Positions 5,789 to 12,259 of a stretch of 13,764 nt of DNA are shown here, one piece after another. The position numbers and the translations under genes are program-made. Within the stretch, counting starts at the first letter, position 1; the number at the start of each line of letters is the position of its first letter. The DNA comes from CAUZEO01 sp963578625. GTDB lineage: Bacteria; Verrucomicrobiota; Kiritimatiellia; SLOV01. The DNA lies in the NCBI GenBank assembly GCA_963578625.1, contig CAUZEO010000119.1:1-13764 (forward strand), written 5' to 3'. The notes under the pieces are model-generated. The model had not been told where the DNA came from. It worked only from the letters and a program-made list of their open reading frames with translations, and did no database searches.

Positions 5789-7540
5789 ATGAGCGCATCG
5801 GTTCATAAATTACTGCTGGTCGTCGGGCTTGCCGCCGGACTGCGCATTTCTGCGTTTGCCCAGGTTGCGCCGGAAACACCACCCGCCAACCTGCTCGCGG
5901 AGGCGAATGGCGAAGAGGTCATCGTCTACGAGAACCTGTGGGACGGCGTCGATTCCAAGAACGATCTGCGGTTTCGCACCGAGTCTCTGCCGGTCCTGCC
6001 CGAAGGCGGCGGCACTTCACTGCGACCAACGCCCTTCTCCTGCTCCCCAAATTTCGTGGATATGAACAACGACCAGTTGAAAGACCTGGTGGTCTGCGAC
6101 GCGATGGGCTTCATCTGGATTTTTCTCAATTCCGGCCAGATTGGTGTCCCGGCGTTCACGACGGGAACCTTTCTCCACACCTTTGCCGGGTACGGGAGCA
6201 AGCTGCACGTCACCGATTGGGACGGCGATCATGACCATGATTTTCTGATCGGGACGTTTTTCGGTGACGTTGTTCTATTCGAAAACACGGGAAACAATCT
6301 GCAGCACGAATTCGCGAAGAAGATGGGGGTACCGAGGTACGTGGATCCGCGATTTTCGGCGCCGGCAAGCCACCGGCTTCCGCAACTGGAGCTTGGCCGC
6401 AACAAGATAACGCTCGGCAACTACATGGCACCGTGGGTCGCGGACTGGAACGACGACGGCAAACCCGATCTACTCCTCGGAGAAGGAACCTATTCGGCAA
6501 ACAGCGTGCGGCTCCTCGTCAACGCCGGAACCCGGAACAACCCTCGATTCGTGGAGGACAAAGTCTACTTTCTCGCCTACGGCGAAGGCCACGAGCATCT
6601 CACTCCCGCGGTGACCGACTACAACGGGGATGGAATCAACGACATGATCATGGGTACCCGGAAGGGTGACTTTCGATTCCACAAAGGCAGGGAAGACAAG
6701 AAAAACACCCAATCGGCGATTTCCGCCTATCTCCGAAACACGCCCCCGCCCGCGATCCTGGAATTGGATAACCAGATCAAAATCCCCGGGACCGACTCCC
6801 TGTCGACGGGCTTTCCCTGCGACTGGAACGAGGACGGCCTGATCGATCTCCTGTTGGGAGGGACAGACGGCCGGGTTCGGATCGCGCTGAATTCGGGAAC
6901 GAAAGAGTCCCCGGTTTTTGCCGGAGCGGACACCGTAAAGGGCACGGATGTTGAAAAGGACCGGAACCGGTCCACACACTGGATCGTGCCCGACGGTTTT
7001 TCGGTATGGTACAAACTCGGGCCATGGAGCAGCGTCTATTCGGAGATGCGAGCGCAGAACATGTCAAATTGCGCGCATCTTTTAACCTCCGAAAAATCTT
7101 TGCCCGGCGCCGGCGGGAAAATCCTTACTCCTGTAGAGGGAAAACGATTCGTTTCCTTTCAATATGTCGACAACTACACGGGCTGGGTCGGGGGAAGCAC
7201 GGAAGGAGCGCGACGCCTGATTTTCGACAAGGCGTTTACCCTCACCACCGGGGAATCCTACAGTTTCTCATTCTCGAGGTACGGGGGCCGGGGAGGCACG
7301 AGGTGGAAGATCCTGGGAGTTGAAAAAGTGCGGGACGCAGACGAGGAATCACCACCCCAGTATGAGTTGATTACCCAGGAGAAAAGCATCGGCACCGCCC
7401 CCGCGTGGCGCAACCAAGAGTGGACCTTCCGCTTTTCAGGAGAGAACAAGGGGCAGGACATCCGGTGCTACCTCTTCATTGTCCTTCCGCCGGGCGAATG
7501 CAGCCTCGCGCTGGATCAATTCAACCTTCAAAAGCTGTGA
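5789..7540 (+). CDS. Secreted FG-GAP/VCBS-repeat protein with C-terminal beta domain
   Basis: This is a 583-residue exported protein. The signal peptide is MSASVHKLLLVVGLAAGL with a likely SAFA-Q cleavage at 24/25. Five calcium-loop repeats of the FG-GAP/VCBS type follow, with acidic loops at 91-99 (DMNNDQLKD), 143-151 (DWDGDHDHD), 219-227 (DWNDDGKPD), 277-285 (DYNGDGIND) and 345-353 (DWNEDGLID). Each is followed by a strand of the LLLG type and usually a phrase such as LNSG or NAGT. Such repeats build beta-propellers; five visible units is fewer than the common seven, so others may be degenerate. Residues about 450-583 form a separate beta-rich domain that looks like a jelly roll, possibly ligand-binding, which I cannot name. 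The start at 5789 is preferred to longer frames because it begins the signal peptide; no clear ribosome site precedes it. It is the last gene of the co-directional run and probably surface or periplasmic. Confidence 0.88.
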   Translation: MSASVHKLLLVVGLAAGLRISAFAQVAPETPPANLLAEANGEEVIVYENLWDGVDSKNDLRFRTESLPVLPEGGGTSLRPTPFSCSPNFVDMNNDQLKDLVVCDAMGFIWIFLNSGQIGVPAFTTGTFLHTFAGYGSKLHVTDWDGDHDHDFLIGTFFGDVVLFENTGNNLQHEFAKKMGVPRYVDPRFSAPASHRLPQLELGRNKITLGNYMAPWVADWNDDGKPDLLLGEGTYSANSVRLLVNAGTRNNPRFVEDKVYFLAYGEGHEHLTPAVTDYNGDGINDMIMGTRKGDFRFHKGREDKKNTQSAISAYLRNTPPPAILELDNQIKIPGTDSLSTGFPCDWNEDGLIDLLLGGTDGRVRIALNSGTKESPVFAGADTVKGTDVEKDRNRSTHWIVPDGFSVWYKLGPWSSVYSEMRAQNMSNCAHLLTSEKSLPGAGGKILTPVEGKRFVSFQYVDNYTGWVGGSTEGARRLIFDKAFTLTTGESYSFSFSRYGGRGGTRWKILGVEKVRDADEESPPQYELITQEKSIGTAPAWRNQEWTFRFSGENKGQDIRCYLFIVLPPGECSLALDQFNLQKL

Positions 7541-7550
7541 TCTGTTACGC

Positions 7551-7616
7551 CGTAGCTTGGGCTTCCAGCCCGAGCGGAGCAAGGGAAGGCCATGAAAAGC
7601 GAATGGGGGGAGCACG
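7551..7616 (+). repeat. Intergenic hairpin repeat, copy A
   Basis: This copy starts with CGTAGC, then the arms at 7555-7563 and 7567-7575 pair over 9 bp with one G-T wobble around a TCC loop. A purine-rich tail follows (GGAGCAAGGGAAG, then AAGCGAATGGGGGGAGCACGC). The same order of flank, hairpin, tail and CACGC ending recurs on the minus strand at 12160-12101. It lies between two convergent genes. No T-run follows the hairpin, so a standard terminator role is doubtful. Confidence 0.6.
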
Positions 7617-7652
7617 CTCTACCATTCTCGGCCCACGGTCAGTTCTTGCTCC
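7576..7652. other. Nested imperfect inverted repeat in the convergent intergenic region
   Basis: The outer arms GGAGCAAG (7576-7583) and CTTGCTCC (7645-7652) pair perfectly. Inside them GAATGG (7601-7606) pairs with CCATTC (7622-7627), and GAG/CTC (7610-7612, 7617-7619) close a small loop. The whole region could fold as a long interrupted hairpin in RNA or DNA. It overlaps the tail of repeat copy A. It could be a structural end of a repeat element or a bidirectional transcription stop; neither is proven. Confidence 0.4.
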
Positions 7653-7674
7653 CGGTCGGCCCTGGAAGGCCACC

Positions 7675-8100
7675 CTACTCTTGCTTCTTTACGGCCTTTT
7701 TCCAGGAGACCGTGGCCTGAAACGGGTGTTTTTCGTGATCGTGAGTGATCTCGATCGACGTGTCGTCACGCTCTATCTGAATCGGACTTGGCGGTTGCAA
7801 TGCCTTGAATGTGATGACACCCATCTTTTCCCAGACTGTATTTGTCGTAAACTCGAGGTACTGGTCCATGAAATTAATAGTCTGCTGGTCCTTGTCGCGG
7901 ATGTTCATGGTTCGGCCGTTCGTTGAAACCGGGAGCGCCCTTGTTCGATCATCGCCTATATAGTAATTCCAGGCGTTGCCTCCGGGCTCGGATCGCGTGA
8001 GATGAAACTTCTCCGCACTGGTGTCGATGCTGACTTCCGTCGCATCGGGAGGGACGAGCATCAGGGTGAGGAAGAAAACGGTCAGATTAATAAAGTTCAC
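7675..8100 (-). CDS. Small secreted protein of unknown function
   Basis: This 141-residue protein starts at a GTG at 8100. The N-terminus MNFINLTVFFLTLMLVPPDA is a short signal peptide with cleavage probably near residue 20; the mature part is about 120 residues, polar and beta-rich by eye. I do not recognise a family. There are no cysteines, so it is neither a lipoprotein nor disulfide-bonded. An AAGGAG placed 6 bases before the GTG is strong support that it is real. It lies 43 bases downstream of the MFS transporter gene on the same strand and could be co-transcribed. Its stop faces the end of the FG-GAP gene. Confidence 0.72.
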   Translation of the reverse strand: MNFINLTVFFLTLMLVPPDATEVSIDTSAEKFHLTRSEPGGNAWNYYIGDDRTRALPVSTNGRTMNIRDKDQQTINFMDQYLEFTTNTVWEKMGVITFKALQPPSPIQIERDDTSIEITHDHEKHPFQATVSWKKAVKKQE

Positions 8101-8106
8101 TCTCTA

Positions 8107-8112
8107 CTCCTT
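8107..8112 (-). promoter_or_regulatory. Ribosome binding site for the small secreted protein
   Basis: On the minus strand, AAGGAG is followed by 6 bases and then the GTG at 8100. It decides for a GTG start and argues that this short gene is translated. Confidence 0.7.
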
Positions 8113-8143
8113 CTCTTGGTACCAATTCACAATCTTGATTTCC

Positions 8144-9352
8144 TTATTTTTGTACCATTTCGCACGATTTGACAAGTCGTGAAACGGGCACCACGTAGCA
8201 ACGGTAGATCAGGCACTGAATCAACATGGAAAATCCCACGACCGCAATGCCGGTCAGGTAAGGGACCCGGGGCCCCCATTCCGCCCCCAGATACCCCCCA
8301 AACACAGCTCCGGACGCCAGGCCGAGGCCGAATGTCGCCTCATGAATTCCACTGGCTCGGCCCTTTTTCCGGTCGTGTGCGCTCGATGTACTATAGTAAA
8401 GGCTGGAGAAATAGGTGTACCCCATGAGGATGCTCAGGCCGCAGAGCCCTGCAAACAATCCCCAGCCCGAAACGGCGCGACTGAGTAGGCACAGGCCGCC
8501 GATCGCCGACAATTGTGCAATGAGATTCACTGAAAATCGGTGATGCCAGAATGCCAGGCGGTGCATGAGCAGGTAGATCGCGACAACCAGCAAACGCATC
8601 AGACTCAAAAAGGCGCCGTGCCGGTCCGCGTGTACCCCCAGAGCAACCGCCAGATCGGGAAATAGATGCATCACCAGCCCCATGCAGTATGCGCTGGCCA
8701 CATTTGCTGCCCATGCTACCCGCACAAAAGCCGAGGAGAGCAATTGCTTGTTTTCCTCTTCACTATCGAAGCCGGCTACCGTTGCCCGCGCCGGTAGCGC
8801 GGAGGCCGGCGTCGCCAGAATCAAAAGCATGGAGATTAGACTCGCTACCGCCGCAATGACGACCGGGGCGACCGGGTCAATGCGGAAAGACAATCCGCCG
8901 GCAAGTTGGCCGAAAAGCATCCCGAAATTCCAGGCGAGGCAGAAGAAGAACAGAATCCGCGTTGCATCACGCGTGGGCCGCGCGCCGGACCCGTCGGTGC
9001 TGCTGAGCCAGGCAATGATGGCGGGATAGATCAACCCTCCGGCAAGACCGCTCACCCAGTAGGCAGCCACAAAAGCGGGAAAATAGTTCCTGAAATAGAT
9101 CAGTCCAAACGCACTCACAATGTTCGCGCCTGCGCCGACTAAAACAATGGTGCGGCGTGTCCAGTGATCGGAAAGTCGTCCCCCCAGGACACTGCTGAAG
9201 GCGTAGACCACTGAAGTACCGCCCCCGACCCAACCCATGGTCCACAGACCGGCATGCCGCTCCGCAAGATCTCTGCTGACAGCGAAAATCAGCAGCATGA
9301 GCGAGAAATCGCAGAGAAAGGTGACCCGGTAGAGTCGGCGCGATAGATTCAT
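8144..9352 (-). CDS. Major facilitator superfamily (MFS) transporter
   Basis: This 402-residue inner-membrane protein has about 12 hydrophobic helices, the normal MFS size. Loop 2-3 carries the family motif A as GGRLSDHWTRR (57-67). A long polar loop, DSEEENKQ near 196-203, separates the two six-helix halves. The second half repeats the helix plan and includes a motif-A-like stretch, HDRKKGRASGIHEATFGLGLASG, near its fourth helix. The substrate cannot be read from the sequence; efflux or solute uptake are both possible. The ATG at 9352 has no strong ribosome site; no better start is visible. It is divergent from the isomerase gene at 9444 and 43 bases upstream of the small secreted protein gene. 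Confidence 0.88.
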   Translation of the reverse strand: MNLSRRLYRVTFLCDFSLMLLIFAVSRDLAERHAGLWTMGWVGGGTSVVYAFSSVLGGRLSDHWTRRTIVLVGAGANIVSAFGLIYFRNYFPAFVAAYWVSGLAGGLIYPAIIAWLSSTDGSGARPTRDATRILFFFCLAWNFGMLFGQLAGGLSFRIDPVAPVVIAAVASLISMLLILATPASALPARATVAGFDSEEENKQLLSSAFVRVAWAANVASAYCMGLVMHLFPDLAVALGVHADRHGAFLSLMRLLVVAIYLLMHRLAFWHHRFSVNLIAQLSAIGGLCLLSRAVSGWGLFAGLCGLSILMGYTYFSSLYYSTSSAHDRKKGRASGIHEATFGLGLASGAVFGGYLGAEWGPRVPYLTGIAVVGFSMLIQCLIYRCYVVPVSRLVKSCEMVQK

Positions 9353-9370
9353 GGGCGGTTAGATGACCTA

Positions 9371-9399
9371 TTGAAAAAAGGCAAAGTTTCTGCTACAAT
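9371..9399 (+). promoter_or_regulatory. Sigma-70-type promoter for the peptidyl-prolyl isomerase gene
   Basis: TTGAAA (9371-9376) and TACAAT (9394-9399) are separated by 17 bases, and a TGC directly before the -10 gives an extended -10. Transcription should begin near 9406, which leaves a leader of about 38 bases before the ATG at 9444 and would make the ATG at 9408 almost leaderless. Confidence 0.7.
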
Positions 9400-9426
9400 G
9401 CTGGTATATGGTGAAGTTGAATTCTT

Positions 9427-9431
9427 GGAGG
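9427..9431 (+). promoter_or_regulatory. Probable ribosome binding site for the isomerase gene
   Basis: GGAGG lies 12 bases before the ATG at 9444. The spacing is longer than ideal, but together with the promoter position and the signal peptide it favours 9444 over 9408. Confidence 0.5.
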
Positions 9432-9443
9432 CATACATCCCGA

Positions 9444-10658
9444 ATGAATCGCATTTTCTTTCCAATTCTAACAGTTTTTCTTCTTTCCGCTGCGAATTCC
9501 GGTGCAGACGCTCCACTCTCTGACGGTGTATACGCCGCGTTCGATACAAATATGGGAAGCTTTACCGCCCGGCTCGACTATGCCCAGGCACCCTTGACCG
9601 TTGGCAACTTCGTGGGACTCGCCGAAGGGACCAAACCCTGGTTGAATGTCGATACTGGCGTGGTCAGAGCTTCAAAGTATTTCGATGGCCATATCTTCCA
9701 TCGGGTTATTTCCGGTTTCGTTATTCAGAGCGGCGCACACAACGGCCAGGGAGACGGGGGCCCGGGGTATCGATTTGCTGACGAATTTCACCCCGCCCTG
9801 CGTCACAACAAAGGGATGATTCTGTCGATGGCAAATTCGGGGCCTTTTACAAACGGGAGTCAGTTTTTCATTACCCTGGCGGCAACCGCGAACCTGGATG
9901 ACAAGCACTCCGTATTCGGCGAGGTGATCTGCGGAAAAAACATCGTGTTCGATATTGGAGCGGTGCCAACGGACTCCGGGGATCGTCCGCTGACGAACGT
10001 GGTCATCAACGCCGTTGAAATCATGCGGATTGGAACCTTTGCTGACAATTTCGATGCGGATCATCCGGATCTTCCAGATACATCGAGCATACCGGCAACG
10101 CTCGATCCGATCGCCAAGGAACTGACGCACACGAATTCGCAATACGCGCGTCACTCGATCGCTTGCACGACAAACCTGCTGGATGACGGATCCTGGGAGC
10201 CCATCGAAGACTACATTCACGAAGCCATGGACTCGCTTCACGTGGTCGACTTGTCTTTGCTCACCAACGGACATGCGGAAGCGGAAACTGTATACTACGC
10301 CCCCGGCAAGGTGCAGTACACTGAAACGGCGTTCCTGGTACCACAAAGCCTGGTGGCCAAGGAGCTGCTTTTAACGATCGACGTAGGTTTTCCGAGAAAC
10401 TGGATACGGATCGGATTCTTCGGCGTTGCGACCGGTGCGATCATTACCAGCTTTCCCGTTGCCCCGACCGCGACACTACAGTCTTACACATCGGAGCGGG
10501 ATGAGCCGTACCTGTTACGCATGGGCGATTTTAGCACAACTCCGAACATTCCCATCTCGGAACTAAACCTCGCGTTTCCCACCGCCACCAGCGGACCGTT
10601 CACCGGGTCACTGGCCGGCACCCAGATCCAGGGCACCTTCACAATCACCGACCTGTAG
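9444..10658 (+). CDS. Secreted cyclophilin-type peptidyl-prolyl cis-trans isomerase with extra C-terminal domain
   Basis: This 404-residue protein has a signal peptide at 1-23 (MNRIFFPILTVFLLSAANSG). Residues 29-197 are a cyclophilin domain, which catalyses cis-trans isomerisation of X-Pro bonds during folding in the periplasm. Active-site features are present: FHRV (85-88) with catalytic R87, FVIQSG with Q95, MANSGPFTNGSQFFIT (129-144) and LDDKHSVFGEV (151-161). The position of the cyclosporin-binding tryptophan of human cyclophilin A is N150 here. Residues 198-404 are an added region with no homology I recognise, probably beta-rich near its end (GSLAGTQIQGTFTITDL); typical bacterial cyclophilins stop near residue 190. 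It has its own promoter and is divergent from the MFS gene, so it is likely a single-gene unit. The isomerase call is firm; the role of the C-terminal part is open. Confidence 0.93.
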   Translation: MNRIFFPILTVFLLSAANSGADAPLSDGVYAAFDTNMGSFTARLDYAQAPLTVGNFVGLAEGTKPWLNVDTGVVRASKYFDGHIFHRVISGFVIQSGAHNGQGDGGPGYRFADEFHPALRHNKGMILSMANSGPFTNGSQFFITLAATANLDDKHSVFGEVICGKNIVFDIGAVPTDSGDRPLTNVVINAVEIMRIGTFADNFDADHPDLPDTSSIPATLDPIAKELTHTNSQYARHSIACTTNLLDDGSWEPIEDYIHEAMDSLHVVDLSLLTNGHAEAETVYYAPGKVQYTETAFLVPQSLVAKELLLTIDVGFPRNWIRIGFFGVATGAIITSFPVAPTATLQSYTSERDEPYLLRMGDFSTTPNIPISELNLAFPTATSGPFTGSLAGTQIQGTFTITDL

Positions 10659-11107
10659 TCCGCATTTATCCGGCGAACGGGATTTCACGGCTCACCACGC
10701 ATGGACCTGGTAAGTGGCGTTCGTGCGGATCGATCGACCTGCCCGGCCCGGGTGGGTTTGGCTACCCTCAGCCATGACAACGGCGCGCTGACGCAGGCAA
10801 TACTCATGAAAAATGGCGCGATCGCATCGACGTGACCGAGACGCACGTAGGGTTCCCCGTAGCGTTCCAGCACATCCAGTTTTGCGGATTCGGGGGAACC
10901 ATGAAGCAGAGCCCCTCCCACTTTGATCTCGGTGCAGGTCATGGGGAATCCGATACGGAGGACTGATGCGCCACGCCTGCGGATGGATCCGCCTTCCGTA
11001 CACCTCGGGGACGGCGGCAGGTTTGGGGCCAAGCGGAAGAACATGCAAAAAAATGCCCGTGTCAACTACTTCCATGAATTGCACTATTTGCTGCGTTTTT
11101 TGAAAAT
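10659..11107. other. Intergenic stretch with doubtful open frames only
   Basis: This stretch of about 450 bases lies between the isomerase and the dehydrogenase stop. Two overlapping minus-strand frames are open: one from an ATG at 11075 to 10692 and one from a TTG at 11065 to 10685. In the second, residues around MTCTEIKVGGALLHGSPESA (minus strand near 10940-10880) have codon use like real coding DNA, but the flanking parts look better in the other frame. I recognise no family. A decayed gene with frameshifts is possible. No terminator hairpin with a T-run and no copy of the hairpin repeat is visible here. Confidence 0.4.
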
Positions 11108-11860
11108 TTAATAGGTAGCGCGACCACCGCTGATATCGAACACGAAACCGGTGCAAAAGCTGCATTCCTTCGACACGATGAAGGCGGAAATGGCCGCCGC
11201 CTCCTCCATGGTCCCCGTTCGCTGCATGGGAATCCGCGCCGTCATATAATCGACCATCGCCGGATCGCAGGCGTCCACCATCGGCGTACGGATCACTGCG
11301 GGGGCAAGGCCATTCACGGTCACCCCCGATTCCGCGTATTCCTTGCCGACCCCTTTCACCAACCCAATCACTGCAGATTTCGTCGCGGCATATCCACACA
11401 TACCCGGATTGCCCTCTTTGCCGCCGATTGATGAGTACAAAAGAATTCTACCGTACCCCTGATCGAGCATCGGTTGAATGGCATACTTGGTCATCAGGTA
11501 GGACCCGCGCAGGTTTACCTGGTAAATCTCATCGAAGGCTTCCGTGGTGTAATCAAGAATCTTCGTGTTGGTCGGTCCCGCGATGCCCGCGCAGTTGATC
11601 ATGACGTCGAGTTTTCCGGCCGCATTCAGGACATGTGATACTCCCGACTGCACAGATTCCTCATCGGCGATGTCCACCTCCAAGGCATCTGCAGTGAACC
11701 CGCCGCTCCTGATTTCGTCAGCCGCCGCCTTCCCCATATCAACGACCCGCTCGAAGATGAAGACGTTGGCGCCTTCCGACGCGAGTCGGTGCGCAACTAC
11801 TTTTCCGATACCGCTGCCACCCCCGGTCACTACACAAACCTGATCTGCAAATCGATTCAT
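11108..11860 (-). CDS. Short-chain dehydrogenase/reductase (SDR), classical type
   Basis: This 250-residue cytoplasmic oxidoreductase has the classical SDR length and motifs: the nucleotide-binding TGGGSGIG at 12-19, D63 in EVDI, INCAG (88-92) in the NAG position, N116, S144, Y157 and K161 (YAATK) forming the catalytic set, then the C-terminal PAVIRTPM (187-194). E37 at the end of the second strand suggests NAD(H) preference, which is inference. The family reduces or oxidises alcohols and carbonyls on sugars, steroids or fatty-acyl chains; the substrate is not readable. The ATG at 11860 is chosen because GAGG lies 6 bases before it and the Rossmann strand begins at once; the longer frame from 11920 adds 20 residues with no family match. 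It faces away from the GGT-like gene and stands alone. Confidence 0.93.
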   Translation of the reverse strand: MNRFADQVCVVTGGGSGIGKVVAHRLASEGANVFIFERVVDMGKAAADEIRSGGFTADALEVDIADEESVQSGVSHVLNAAGKLDVMINCAGIAGPTNTKILDYTTEAFDEIYQVNLRGSYLMTKYAIQPMLDQGYGRILLYSSIGGKEGNPGMCGYAATKSAVIGLVKGVGKEYAESGVTVNGLAPAVIRTPMVDACDPAMVDYMTARIPMQRTGTMEEAAAISAFIVSKECSFCTGFVFDISGGRATY

Positions 11861-11866
11861 ACCTTG

Positions 11867-11870
11867 CCTC
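11867..11870 (-). promoter_or_regulatory. Ribosome binding site that sets the SDR start
   Basis: On the minus strand, GAGG lies 6 bases before the ATG at 11860. It supports the shorter start over the frame opening at 11920. Confidence 0.6.
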
Positions 11871-11974
11871 GCTGGATTTGAATTAGCGGGCAATCCTATC
11901 CATCCTGGGCTGATCTTCAATCACAAACTGTAAAATCAGGGCGCCGGTTGGTGCGTTGCGATAGAGGAAGTCAG

Positions 11975-12000
11975 GTAGCACGGATATCCGATCCGTGCAG
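11975..12000 (+). repeat. Intergenic hairpin repeat, copy D
   Basis: GTAGC leads into GCACGGATATCCGATCCGTG (11978-11997), whose arms GCACGGAT and ATCCGTGC (11991-11998) pair perfectly over 8 bp around ATCCG. The 20-base core recurs exactly at 12031-12050. The tail (AGCAAAGCCCC) weakly resembles that of copy A. Confidence 0.7.
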
Positions 12001-12026
12001 CAAAGCCCCAAGCATGGAACCATCGC

Positions 12027-12082
12027 CGTGGCACGGATATCCGATCCGTGGCTGAACAAGGAGAGCGGAGGAGCTGAGCACG
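12027..12082 (+). repeat. Intergenic hairpin repeat, copy C
   Basis: CGTGGC is followed by the same 20-base core as copy D (12031-12050), 53 bases further on. The tail (AACAAGGAGAGCGGAGG, ending GAGCACG at 12076-12082) parallels the tail of copy A, which has GCAAGGGAAG and ends GAGCACGC. The flank CGCCGTRGC is also shared with copy A. Confidence 0.65.
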
Positions 12083-12100
12083 ATTGGGCACCGGCTCCCT

Positions 12101-12160
12101 GCGTGCCCCCTTCGCTTCCTCTTCCCTGGTGCCTACACGGGCCGGAAGCCCATGCCACGC
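12101..12160 (-). repeat. Intergenic hairpin repeat, copy B (inverted)
   Basis: Read on the minus strand: CGTGGC, hairpin arms at 12155-12147 and 12143-12135 (CATGGGCT with GGCCCGTG, wobbles allowed) around TCC, then CACCAGGGAAG, AGGAAGCGAAGGGGG and CACGC. This matches copy A at 7551-7616 part by part (TGGGCTTCC, GGGAAG, AAGCGAA, GGGGG, CACGC) with small gaps. Confidence 0.6.
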
Positions 12161-12259
12161 TTCTTTCCTGTGGACTCTCATTCCATTGAATCCCACTATA
12201 GCAGACTGAGCCGCGCGAGCACCGCGGCCGATCAGTTATTTGGCCCGGGGATAAAGGAA

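Larger units (their letters stand above)
11861..12259. other. Repeat-rich divergent intergenic region
   Basis: About 400 bases separate the divergent SDR and GGT-like genes. About half is occupied by three hairpin repeats (listed separately). The remainder must hold promoters for both genes; I find no clear -35/-10 pair. Minus-strand open frames across 11883-12196 are translations of the repeats and resemble no protein family. Confidence 0.6.

Noticed and set aside
7555..7575. Rho-independent terminator after the FG-GAP gene
   Set aside because: The hairpin has a good stem but no T-run follows on either strand, and the same form recurs elsewhere as a repeat.
8116..8125. Palindrome TTGGTACCAA as an operator
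   Set aside because: It is only 10 bases, lies between two probably co-transcribed genes, and has no second copy near a promoter.
10692..11399. 235-residue minus-strand frame
   Set aside because: Its first half overlaps the dehydrogenase in another frame; only the part outside that gene is considered, as a possible relic.
11975..12160. CRISPR array
   Set aside because: Only two exact core copies, palindromic, with one 33-base gap and a third inverted relative; no regular repeat-spacer series and no cas genes in the window.
11883..12196. Minus-strand frames of 91 and 86 residues
   Set aside because: They translate the hairpin repeats; the similar segments in two frames come from the repeated DNA, not from a protein.
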